Shown here piece by piece: positions 1 to 7,180 of a DNA stretch of 16,577 nt (within the stretch, counting starts at the first letter, position 1; each line of letters opens with the position of its first letter). Position numbers and translations under genes: made by a program. The stretch is from Mxb001 sp044360385 (GTDB lineage: Bacteria > Actinomycetota > Actinomycetes > S36-B12), in NCBI GenBank assembly GCA_044360385.1, contig JBIKKK010000031.1, forward strand, positions 1 through 16,577. Direction: 5' to 3'. The notes beneath the pieces were generated by a model. That model did not search any database, was not told where the DNA came from, and saw nothing but the letters and a program-made list of their open reading frames with translations.

Positions 1-1
1 G

Positions 2-3000
2 AACTGCCGCAAGGTCTACGTCTGGAACCCCAACGCCGTCGCGCTCGTCACGCCGATCAAGGTGCTCGACCTGCAGAACGACCTCGGGCTCATGGGCCGG
101 AACCCGGTCACCGGCGACGTGTATGTGGCCGGCGTCGACCGGAGGTCCGTCGTCACCTGGAACCGGGCAGCACTCGGCCTCGGGCCGGTTCCCGTGGTCG
201 AGGCGCCTCGCATGGGCACGGTCACGACGAGTGTCACGGGTGAGGTTGCCGTGCGCGGCGGGCTGACCGGTGCCTACAGCGGTCTGACCGGTATGCCAGC
301 CCCCACTCTCACGTCCGCATGGGAAATCTCCGACACGGGCACAGGTGGGTGGACGGCGATCGCCGGGCAGACTTCCTCCTCGCTCGACATCGTGAGCGCC
401 TACGAGGGCAAGCACCTCCGCTACTCGGTCACTGTGACCAACAGCGAGGGATCGAACACGACGTCGTCGACGCCGGTCGGCCCGGTCGCGCCACGCCCCG
501 TGCGCGGGATCGACCGCTGGATCGTCGGCAGCAACATGCAGACCGAGACCATTACCGACATCGAGTTCCTGCCCGGAGACCGCATCGCCACGGCAAACCA
601 GTGGGCGAGCGACGACCGCATCCAGGTCTTCGGCCCGACCGCCGACGGCAACGCGTCACCGGTGCAGAGCGTGCGGTTCTCATTCCTGGGAGGACGGCAG
701 AGCGGTTGGGGTATCAACGTCGCACCCGACGGTGGCATCTGGGGGGCCTACCACGGCGGTTGGGCGGTGAAGGTGCCGACGGACGCGGACGGCCCGACCA
801 CCCCGACCCGCGCGCTGACCGGGGAGGCGGAGCGAAACAATCCGTCAGTCCTCGACGGTGCACGCAGCCTCGTGGAGGATGCCAACGGGTACCTCTACGT
901 GGGTCTGCATGACTCGAGCCGCATCAGGGTGTTCGCCCCCGGTGCGGCCGACACTGATGCCCCCATCCGCGAGATCAGCGTGTGGAACCGCGGCCTGGGC
1001 ATCGACGTTGACGGCAACCTGCTGGTCGCCTCCAACGGCTACCTCCGCGTCTACGAGCCTGGCGCCTCCACGAACGATTCCCCCATCAAGGAGGTCTCGC
1101 TCAACGGCGACGGCTGGGATCTCGGGATCGACGGCCAGCAGCGCATCTGGGTGCTTGTCGGCCAGAACCGGATCCTGGTCTTCAACCCGCACGTGGCCAA
1201 CACGTCGATCCCCGTCTACACGATCTCGGACGACTGGGCGACGAGGACCTCCGGTGCGGCCGCGATCGGTGTCAGCAAGGAGACTGATGGCCTCTTCGCC
1301 ATCGCGACATCGGACTCGATCCGGACGTACGACTACTCGACCCTCCTCCCCGCCGTTCCGGACCAGAGCACTCCCGGCATCGGGTCGGTCAACCTCTCGG
1401 GGACGGTGGCCTTCGGGCAGCAGCTCACAGCGGCCGCCACCGGAGTCACCGGCTACCCGGACGCACAGTTGACCTATCAGTGGCAGCGCGCGGAGAGCGA
1501 GACCGGCCCCTGGACGGACATCACGGGCGCGACGGGCGCGACCTATACACCGATCGCGCTCGACGAGTCGCGCCACCTGCGGGCCGAGATCACCGCGACA
1601 AACCTCGTGGGTGCGGTGTCCGTTGCGTCCACCGCGACCACGCGTCTGGGATACGCGAGTGCCGGCACGCCGATCTCGTACATAAGCAACGTGGTGCACC
1701 CCTGGGCCATGCACCTGTTGCCGTCGGGCAACCTCCTGGTGGCGAACCGCCACCACGACGTCCGCGAGTTCGCGGCCGGTGCGGCCTTCAGCGACACGCC
1801 CATCCGCGTCATCACCGCAGCGGGCTACTCCGGTCCCGCGGGTGTGTTCCAGGACTCGGCGGGTTACCTGTGGATCAACTACGAGCACCAGCAGCGGGTG
1901 GTGAAGCTCGCCGGGAATGCCGGGCGCAATGCGACTCCGCTGCAGGTCTTCAACCCCGGGTGCAGCATCCACGCGAAGGTCGTCGTGGACGATGACGGCT
2001 ACATCTACGTGCCCTGCTGGCACGAGGGAATGGTCAGGGTGTTCGCGCCCGATGCCACGGGTGATGCAACACCGCTGCGTATCCTCACCGGCACCGCGAA
2101 TGCCCGGGCCGAACTGGATCCTGACGGCACCCTCACCGTGGTGGGCAACGACTACGTGCGCACCTACGCCCTCGGTGGTGCCGATGCATCGACCGCACCG
2201 CTGACGAACAAGGCAGCGCCATTCCACCTCATGGACGTGACCTGGGATGGTAAGGGCAACATCCTGCTCGCGGGCTGGTGGGGTGGGTTCCGTGCGTACC
2301 CGCTCACCAGTGAGTCGTACAACGGTTCTGACTACGTCATGAACGGCCTGCAGATGATCGGCGAGGCCTGGTCGACCGTCTACGACACCGCTAATGACGA
2401 GCTCTACGTCGGCAGCTACCACGGCTCCGTCACGAAGTACGACTGGAACAGCGTATTGGCCGGTGATGCTGTGGCACCGTCGCGGCCGAGCGACTTCGAT
2501 GTCACGACGGACGATGGCGAGATCACGGCGACGTGGACCCCGCCGGTCGAGACATACACGGCAGTGGAGGTCTACGCGGATGCCGGCCAGGGCACCATCA
2601 CGTGCCGCGTCGACGCGCCGACCCAGACCTGCACGTTGACCGCCACCGACGGGATCGTGCTGGACCGCCAGTACCGCGTCTGGGCGCGCGCCTTCAACGA
2701 GGGGTCGGCCAGCCCGGAGACCGACAGCTCCTACGTCACCCCCGAGATCATCGTGGCGCCGGACCCCGTGACGAACCTGCAGGCGATTGCGGGTAGCCGG
2801 ACCTTCACGGTCACCTGGACTGGTTCGCCGGGTGAGGTGACCGAGTACGAGGTCACGGCCACCGGCGGCGCTGAGCCGCTGGTATGCACGACGACGACGA
2901 CGGAGTGCGTCTTCGACTCGGGTGTGCTGAATGGGACCACCTACACGGTTACCGTGCGGACGATCCGCCGGACGGAGTCGGCGACCTCGAGTCCGGTGAC

Positions 3001-4153
3001 GGTCACACCTCAGCGCGGTGAGAACGAGCTCCCACCGGCCAAGGTCACGGGAGTGACCGCTGACGGGTTGAACGGCGAGATCGCTGTGTCGTGGTCACGG
3101 CCAACAGGGACGATCACCGGATATGTGGTCACGGCCCAGCGAACGGGCGAGGCGCTGACCTGCGAGACCAGCGATGCAGCGGCCACCGAGTGCACCATCC
3201 TGGGTGCTACGAATGGGGCCACCTACTCGGTCACGGTGGTGGCAAACAACGGCGAGGAGTCTTCGCCCGTCTCCAATGCTGTGTCTGTCACGGTGGTCGC
3301 GGCTCCTACGGTGTCGTCATTCACGCTCACCGGGACCACGCAGTCCGGCCGGACCCTCAGGACCACCGGTCTGACCATCGATGGGTTCCCGGTTCCCGAC
3401 GTGACCTATCGGTGGGAGAGCGCGGCATCCGCTGAAGGTCCGTGGATCCGGGTCCAGGCGGGTGAGGAGCCGACCTACGCCCTCGGAGGGGTCGACGTCG
3501 GCCGCTACCTGCGGCTCGTCGTCCTCGCGGAGAACGGCGTCGGTGACACCGTGCGTCGCAGCTCGGACCCGGTCGGGCCGGTCGTGAACAGGGACGGCGA
3601 GACCGAGTCGGTGGCACGCCCCATAACGCGCTTCCAGGTCACCCCGGGTGACGCCCGTGCGACGTTCACTTGGGATGCCGTCAAGGGTGTCACCGCCGAC
3701 TCCTACACCGTGCGCATTCAGGGCGGCGGGGCCGTTCGCGAGGTCGTCGTGCGCGGCACGCTCACGTCGACCGTGGTGACCGGCCTCACCAACGGCACGA
3801 CCTACAAGGTGAGCGTGACCGCGACAGGTCACACCACGTCGAAGTCGCGCGAGTTGCTCATGATCCCGGCCGGGAAGCTTGGACCTGTCCGCGATGTGAA
3901 GTCCGTGGTGGCCGGCACGACCCTCACCCTGTCGTGGGTGCGGCCCGCCGGGACCTCGCCCGTCGTGTCCTACCGGGTCGTCCTCGACGGCGTTCGACCG
4001 GCTACCCGTGACCGCGAGGTAACCGTGAAGACGCCGAGGGCCGTCATCCGGAATCTTGCCTCGGGTGCGGAGTACCGCGTGCGCATAGTCGCGATCAACG
4101 AGGCCGGTGCGGGGGACGCCTACGTCGCTCCCCGCCGCGTGACGATTCGCTAA
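2..4153 (+). CDS. Giant secreted beta-propeller / Ig-like / FN3 protein, 5' partial
   Basis: The reading frame is open from base 2, so the start lies before the window; the first in-frame ATG/GTG candidates (GTG at 62) sit inside a propeller repeat and are not the real start. Visible order: end of a propeller, Ig-like A9-type domain (about 215-496), propeller blades (497-1351), second Ig-like domain (1370-1651), more blades (1652-2461), three FN3 domains (2474-3298), third Ig-like domain (3302-3586), two FN3 domains (3617-4150), then the stop. Blades share a motif close to R-[IV]-x-V-F-x-P-x-A-x-x-x-x-x-P-[IL], for example RIRVFAPGAADTDAPI and MVRVFAPDATGDATPL. The Ig-like units carry the YxW...GPW...TY...D...LR pattern. 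No LPXTG motif or C-terminal membrane segment is present, so the protein is probably released or held by its missing N-terminal part. The role is unknown; such architectures usually bind surfaces, polysaccharide or partner proteins. It is the last gene of its unit, followed by a strong hairpin. Confidence 0.85.
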   Translation, partial: NCRKVYVWNPNAVALVTPIKVLDLQNDLGLMGRNPVTGDVYVAGVDRRSVVTWNRAALGLGPVPVVEAPRMGTVTTSVTGEVAVRGGLTGAYSGLTGMPAPTLTSAWEISDTGTGGWTAIAGQTSSSLDIVSAYEGKHLRYSVTVTNSEGSNTTSSTPVGPVAPRPVRGIDRWIVGSNMQTETITDIEFLPGDRIATANQWASDDRIQVFGPTADGNASPVQSVRFSFLGGRQSGWGINVAPDGGIWGAYHGGWAVKVPTDADGPTTPTRALTGEAERNNPSVLDGARSLVEDANGYLYVGLHDSSRIRVFAPGAADTDAPIREISVWNRGLGIDVDGNLLVASNGYLRVYEPGASTNDSPIKEVSLNGDGWDLGIDGQQRIWVLVGQNRILVFNPHVANTSIPVYTISDDWATRTSGAAAIGVSKETDGLFAIATSDSIRTYDYSTLLPAVPDQSTPGIGSVNLSGTVAFGQQLTAAATGVTGYPDAQLTYQWQRAESETGPWTDITGATGATYTPIALDESRHLRAEITATNLVGAVSVASTATTRLGYASAGTPISYISNVVHPWAMHLLPSGNLLVANRHHDVREFAAGAAFSDTPIRVITAAGYSGPAGVFQDSAGYLWINYEHQQRVVKLAGNAGRNATPLQVFNPGCSIHAKVVVDDDGYIYVPCWHEGMVRVFAPDATGDATPLRILTGTANARAELDPDGTLTVVGNDYVRTYALGGADASTAPLTNKAAPFHLMDVTWDGKGNILLAGWWGGFRAYPLTSESYNGSDYVMNGLQMIGEAWSTVYDTANDELYVGSYHGSVTKYDWNSVLAGDAVAPSRPSDFDVTTDDGEITATWTPPVETYTAVEVYADAGQGTITCRVDAPTQTCTLTATDGIVLDRQYRVWARAFNEGSASPETDSSYVTPEIIVAPDPVTNLQAIAGSRTFTVTWTGSPGEVTEYEVTATGGAEPLVCTTTTTECVFDSGVLNGTTYTVTVRTIRRTESATSSPVTVTPQRGENELPPAKVTGVTADGLNGEIAVSWSRPTGTITGYVVTAQRTGEALTCETSDAAATECTILGATNGATYSVTVVANNGEESSPVSNAVSVTVVAAPTVSSFTLTGTTQSGRTLRTTGLTIDGFPVPDVTYRWESAASAEGPWIRVQAGEEPTYALGGVDVGRYLRLVVLAENGVGDTVRRSSDPVGPVVNRDGETESVARPITRFQVTPGDARATFTWDAVKGVTADSYTVRIQGGGAVREVVVRGTLTSTVVTGLTNGTTYKVSVTATGHTTSKSRELLMIPAGKLGPVRDVKSVVAGTTLTLSWVRPAGTSPVVSYRVVLDGVRPATRDREVTVKTPRAVIRNLASGAEYRVRIVAINEAGAGDAYVAPRRVTIR

Positions 4154-4160
4154 CCTCCGC

Positions 4161-4224
4161 ACCACGCCCTCACGGTGTCAGAACGCTCGGTTTTCCGGGA
4201 CGTTCTGACACCGTGAGGGGTGGT
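4161..4224. terminator. Long two-part hairpin after the giant secreted protein
   Basis: The stretch 4168-4185 (CCTCACGGTGTCAGAACG) is perfectly complementary to 4201-4218, and pairing continues outward to 4161 and 4224 with one bulged base. Inside the stem a second small hairpin (4186-4199) closes on a TTTT loop. It begins 7 bases after the stop codon at 4153. There is no T-rich tail, so it would be an actinobacterial stem-only terminator, able to work for either strand; it also ends exactly at the 3' end of the dioxygenase remnant on the other strand. It could instead be a copy of a dispersed palindromic repeat. Confidence 0.7.
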
Positions 4225-4361
4225 CAGGTGGCGTGCAGGCTGCGCTTCGACAGGCCCATGAACCAGCCGTCGATCGCCGTCGACGGGGGCGCATGCTCAG
4301 GGGTGGCAGCGGCTCCGAGTGTAACCAGGAGCGGTGTGTAGTGCTCCGCGGTGGGGCCCCT
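4224..4361 (-). pseudogene. C-terminal remnant of a DODA-type (LigB family) extradiol dioxygenase
   Basis: On the minus strand a 45-codon frame ending in TGA at 4224-4226 reads PTAEHYTPLLVTLGAA near its start and DGWFMGLSKRSLHAT at its end. This is the usual C-terminus of the 4,5-DOPA / YgiD-type class III ring-cleaving dioxygenases, whose family pattern is 'EHxxPLLxxLGA ... GxxxGLSKRS'. The frame is blocked by a stop around 4388, has no start codon, and lacks the rest of the roughly 260-residue enzyme, including most metal ligands. It is therefore a decayed fragment. Recognition rests on memory of the family pattern and not on an alignment. Confidence 0.65.
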
Positions 4362-4620
4362 CGGGACCAGTCCTCGACCAGCTCACTCGCGTCTCGCCCT
4401 TGAGGCAGCGGCCGCGAATTACGAGCACGCCCGTCCAGTCGTTCTGGCATGCGCGGATGAGGTTCCGACCGCGATCGTCGGGGCGGGCTTCGGCCATGGT
4501 CCATGTAGAAGCCCAGGCGCCTGCCGCCACCACCATCGCCGAAGTCAATACCAACACCGCCTTGGCACCAGGGCCCGCGCACGCTTGTGGGAAGAGCACA
4601 CCTGGACCTGTGGCCAGCAT
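4297..4620 (-). CDS. Short secreted-protein ORF, probable truncated N-terminus of a collagen-like protein
   Basis: The ATG at 4618-4620 opens a 107-codon frame. It has one hydrophobic stretch (AVLVLTSAMVVAAGAW, residues about 21-36) that could be a signal or anchor. It then has IRACQNDWTGVLVI (residues 55-68), KGETRVSW (74-81) and TGPEGP (84-89). The order 'AC...tGxLxx...C..GExxxxWxxxGPxGP' is what actinobacterial secreted proteins carry just before a GxxGxx collagen-like tail. Here the tail is absent: past residue 89 the frame runs antisense-like through the dioxygenase remnant and stops. I infer a deletion that joined two broken genes near 4355-4361. No good ribosome binding site is visible. 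It could be a pseudogene or a small expressed secreted peptide. Confidence 0.4.
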   Translation of the reverse strand: MLATGPGVLFPQACAGPGAKAVLVLTSAMVVAAGAWASTWTMAEARPDDRGRNLIRACQNDWTGVLVIRGRCLKGETRVSWSRTGPEGPHRGALHTAPGYTRSRCHP

Positions 4621-4635
4621 GGTCCGTCGAGACAG

Positions 4636-5712
4636 TTAATATGTCGACGGCAAACGCCTCTCCCACCGCCCACCCGGAATCTCGCCGGAGCCGCGGGCGA
4701 TGAGCCGTGTCGGCACCAGGTGCACTCCCGTCCCAGCGGGATCAAGCGCGAGCTCGGCGGCGAGCGCGCCGATGCGGCGCGGGTCCTGCGCGACGACGGA
4801 GACTCCCGGCTGCAGCAGGTCGGCCAGCTCGAAGTCGTCGAAGCCGACGAGTGCGACGCGCTCGGAGAGGCCGCGCCGCTGGAGCACGGACACGGCGGTC
4901 ATCGTGATGACGTCCTGGCCGGTGAAGAGCGCGGTGGGTGGATCGGCAAGGTCGAGGAGCCGCTCGATGTTGGCGCGCGCCGACGAGCCGGTGAAGCCCT
5001 CACGGTGCACGAGGTCCGGGTCGAGCTCGATCCCTGCCGCGGTGAGGGCGTCGACGTAGCCCGCGTAGCGGCCGCGGGAGGTGTAGATCGACGGGTCGCG
5101 GCCGATGAAGCCGATGCGTCGATGGCCCCGCGCGATGAGGTGCTCCACGGCCGTGCGCGTGCCCGAGACGTTATCGACGAGCACGGTCGGGACGTCAAGC
5201 CCGTCGAGGGTGCGGTCGACGAGCACAACACGCCGGCCCTGGGCGATCACGCGGCGCAGATGCTCTCCGGCGGAATCGCTCGGCGCAGTGATGAGGGCGT
5301 CGACCTGGCGCGCGACGTACGCCGCCGTCATGTCGCGCTCGCGGGCGAGATCAAGGTCGGTGCTCGAGGTGAAGACAGCGACCCCGCGCTCTCGGGCGAC
5401 ATCCTCGATGCCGCGCAGCAGCATCGCGAAGAAGTGGTTGCCGGCGTCTTCGAGGAGTACGCCGAAGGTCGCGGTGCGGCCATCCGCTCGACGCAGCGCG
5501 GTGGCCGCGGCATTGGGCCGGTAGCCGAGCTCGTCGGCCGCCGCGCGGACCCGGTCGGCAACTGCCAGCGAGACGCCGGGCTCGTCGTTGACGACCCGGG
5601 AGACCGTCTTGAAGCTCACCCCGGCCAGGGCGGCCACATCGCGCAGGGTGGGTCGTCGCCCGAGTCCCGCGGCAGGGGGACGCCCCCGGGCGGCTTCTGG
5701 TAACGAACTCAT
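4636..5712 (-). CDS. LacI-family transcriptional repressor of the adjacent sugar importer
   Basis: The 358-residue product has a LacI-type helix-turn-helix at residues about 21-42 (TLRDVAALAGVSFKTVSRVV), the hinge helix region with NAAATALR, then a periplasmic-binding-protein-like sensor domain (FGVLLEDAGNHFF ..., DRTLDGLDVPTVLVDN, GHRRIGFIGRD, FTGQDVITMTAVSVL, VALVGFDDFELADLL). Length is normal for the family. It is a DNA-binding repressor expected to be released by the imported sugar or a metabolite of it. It is divergent from the ABC importer with a palindromic operator between them, which points to local control of the importer and of itself. A 20-residue Arg/Pro-rich extension precedes the HTH. 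The start ATG at 5710-5712 has GAGAG 6 bases upstream and a stronger GGAGGG 12 bases upstream. The effector cannot be read from sequence. Confidence 0.93.
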   Translation of the reverse strand: MSSLPEAARGRPPAAGLGRRPTLRDVAALAGVSFKTVSRVVNDEPGVSLAVADRVRAAADELGYRPNAAATALRRADGRTATFGVLLEDAGNHFFAMLLRGIEDVARERGVAVFTSSTDLDLARERDMTAAYVARQVDALITAPSDSAGEHLRRVIAQGRRVVLVDRTLDGLDVPTVLVDNVSGTRTAVEHLIARGHRRIGFIGRDPSIYTSRGRYAGYVDALTAAGIELDPDLVHREGFTGSSARANIERLLDLADPPTALFTGQDVITMTAVSVLQRRGLSERVALVGFDDFELADLLQPGVSVVAQDPRRIGALAAELALDPAGTGVHLVPTRLIARGSGEIPGGRWERRLPSTY

Positions 5713-5741
5713 AACGGACTCTCACCCTCCCCCGAAAGGCC

Positions 5742-5771
5742 TTGACGCGAGTGTGACGGAGGCCATAGAAA
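5742..5771 (+). promoter_or_regulatory. Predicted importer-operon promoter
   Basis: TTGACG (5742-5747) and TAGAAA (5766-5771) are separated by 18 bases and fit a sigma-70 -35/-10 pair. The start of transcription would fall near 5778, so the operator at 5780-5791 would cover the first transcribed bases, which is a classic place for LacI repression. This leaves a leader of about 135 bases before the lipoprotein start, with small hairpins at 5820-5836 and 5872-5884. Confidence 0.55.
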
Positions 5772-5793
5772 TCCTTCACGACAACGTTGTCAA
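5765..5793 (-). promoter_or_regulatory. Predicted lacI promoter overlapping the operator
   Basis: On the minus strand TTGACA (5793-5788) and TTCTAT (5770-5765) are 17 bases apart. The -35 is a perfect consensus and overlaps the right half of the operator, so the repressor would control its own gene. The -10 match is only moderate. It uses the same A/T-rich tract as the importer -10, so the two promoters may exclude each other. Confidence 0.45.
5780..5791. promoter_or_regulatory. LacI-type operator palindrome
   Basis: GACAACGTTGTC is a perfect 12-bp palindrome with the central CG that LacI-family operators normally have; the family pattern is close to TTGACAACGTTGTCAA. It lies between the repressor gene and the importer operon, just downstream of the importer -10 and overlapping the -35 of the repressor promoter. 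I found no second copy of this sequence in the window. Confidence 0.8.
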
Positions 5794-5899
5794 GATCTCG
5801 GCCTAGGAACGATTGAGTAACGGGCGGCATGCCCGTCTTGCGCCCCGGGCCACATCGCGACAGGTTGCGTAGACCCCCGGGGTCACCCGACCCCCAATG

Positions 5900-5907
5900 A
5901 AGAGGAG
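5900..5907 (+). promoter_or_regulatory. Ribosome binding site deciding the frcB-like start
   Basis: AAGAGGAG lies 7 bases before ATG 5915. It overlaps an upstream in-frame ATG at 5897, which has no site of its own, and so settles the start choice. Confidence 0.8.
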
Positions 5908-5914
5908 TTTCTTC

Positions 5915-7072
5915 ATGGCACGTGCATTCACAGGTCGCCGGATTGCCTTCGTGGCCTCCGCCGGCGTGCTGGCACTGGGCCTCGCCGCTTGCGGTGGCTC
6001 CAGTGACAGCGGCTCGTCCAGCTCGGCTGCTCCCGAGTCCTCCGCAGCGGCGTCCTCGCCGGCGGCTCCCGCAGGCGATCCCGTCAAGGTGACCCTGATC
6101 ACCAAGGACTCGACCAACCCGTTCTTCGTCGCCATGCAGGAGGGCGCGAAGGAGGCCGCTGCGGCTTCAGGCGTGGAGCTGACCGTCGGCTCCGGTTCCG
6201 CCGAGGGTGACGATGCAGGCCAGATCGCCCTGATCGAGCAGGCCATCGCACGCGGTGACGCCGGCATCCTGATCACGCCGATCTCGGTCAACGTCAACGC
6301 CGCGATCGAGCAGGCACGCGCTGCGGGCCTCTACGTCATCGCGCTGGACACCCCGACCGATCCGCCGGACACGGTCGACATCACGTTCGCAACCGACAAT
6401 TGCCTCGCGGGCGAGGCCATCGGCCAGTGGGCCGCGGGCTGGCTCAATGGCGAGAAGGCCACCATCGCTCGCCTGGTCATCTTCAACGACCGCATGGTGT
6501 CGGTGGACTACTGCCGTGACAACGGCTTCCTCAAGGGCATGGGCATCGACGTCGTCGACGGCACCATCATGGGTGACGAGGCCGAGACGGGCTCCTACAC
6601 CACAGGTGCCGGTGGCGACTACGAGATCGTCTGCCTCGAGGCCACAGGCGCCAACCAGGAGGGCGGCCGCACGGGCATGGAGAAGTGCCTCGCTGCCAAC
6701 TCCGACATCAACGTCGTCTACACGATCAACGAGCCCACCGCCTTCGGTGCCGCTGAAGCCCTCAAGGCTGCTGGCAAGACGATCGGTACCGACGTCATCA
6801 TCGTCTCGGTCGACGGCGGTCTCGCCGGCGTCGAGGCTGTGAAGGCTGGCGAGATCCAGGCCACGTCGCAGCAGTACCCGCTGCTCATGGCCAAGCTCGG
6901 CGTCGAGGCCATCAAGGCCATCGCCGACGGCGGCGCTCCGCCGTCGCCCACCTCGGCCAACGGTGAGTTCTTCGACACCGGTGTGAAGCTCTGCACCGAC
7001 ATGCCGATGGACACCGTTACCGCTGCCGAGCAGTGGACGGCACAGGAGTGCATCGACAACGCCTGGGGCTGA
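5915..7072 (+). CDS. frcB: Sugar ABC transporter substrate-binding lipoprotein, FrcB-like
   Basis: This 385-residue lipoprotein binds a sugar outside the membrane and hands it to the permease. The lipobox LAAC puts the lipidated cysteine at residue 26, followed by a Ser/Ala/Pro linker. The Peripla_BP_4 body matches the fructose-binding FrcB family closely: STNPFF, ITFATDNCLAGEAIGQWAA, EGGRTGMEKC, INVVYTINEPTAFGAAEALK, VSVDGG, ATSQQYPLLMAKLGVEAIK, FFDTGVKLCTD and a C-terminal CIDNAWG. I chose ATG 5915 because AAGAGGAG (5900-5907) sits 7 bases before it; the ATG at 5897 would put this site inside the gene. Six more cysteines in the mature part suggest disulfides. It is first in the importer operon, under LacI control. 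FrcB relatives take fructose, ribose, mannose or, in some loci, inositol, so the symbol marks the family and not a proven substrate. Confidence 0.92.
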   Translation: MARAFTGRRIAFVASAGVLALGLAACGGSSDSGSSSSAAPESSAAASSPAAPAGDPVKVTLITKDSTNPFFVAMQEGAKEAAAASGVELTVGSGSAEGDDAGQIALIEQAIARGDAGILITPISVNVNAAIEQARAAGLYVIALDTPTDPPDTVDITFATDNCLAGEAIGQWAAGWLNGEKATIARLVIFNDRMVSVDYCRDNGFLKGMGIDVVDGTIMGDEAETGSYTTGAGGDYEIVCLEATGANQEGGRTGMEKCLAANSDINVVYTINEPTAFGAAEALKAAGKTIGTDVIIVSVDGGLAGVEAVKAGEIQATSQQYPLLMAKLGVEAIKAIADGGAPPSPTSANGEFFDTGVKLCTDMPMDTVTAAEQWTAQECIDNAWG

Positions 7073-7095
7073 TCGGTCCTAGGTAAGAAGTGAGG

Positions 7096-7140
7096 AGTGC
7101 GGGGCGGCTTTGCCAAAGGCCGCCCCGCACTTTCCTTGTA
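7096..7140 (+). terminator. Intra-operon terminator or attenuator after the binding-protein gene
   Basis: The 13 bases AGTGCGGGGCGGC (7096-7108) pair perfectly with 7119-7131, with TTT/AAA extending the stem inside (one bulged G), and TTTCCTT follows. It sits 24 bases after the stop of the lipoprotein gene and before the permease. Partial termination here, or protection of the upstream mRNA from 3' decay, would yield more binding protein than permease and ATPase, as is common in ABC importer operons. Confidence 0.8.
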
Positions 7141-7180
7141 CGGCTACGCTCCCCTCAGGCACGATTGACCGGAGGTTGAT

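Noticed and set aside
845..2422. 525-codon open frame on the minus strand
   Set aside because: It is antisense to the large propeller protein, rich in Arg/Val/Gly/His in a way produced by reversed high-GC codons, and has no recognisable domain.
4351..5703. 450-codon open frame on the plus strand opposite lacI
   Set aside because: The LacI reading on the minus strand has a clear HTH and sensor domain; the plus frame has no motif and crosses the remnant region.
5820..5884. Small hairpins in the importer leader considered as a riboswitch
   Set aside because: The stems are only 5-6 pairs and match no riboswitch core I know; there is no terminator-type alternative structure.
5897..5914. Upstream ATG for the FrcB-like protein
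   Set aside because: It would place the strong AAGAGGAG ribosome site inside the gene and has no site of its own.
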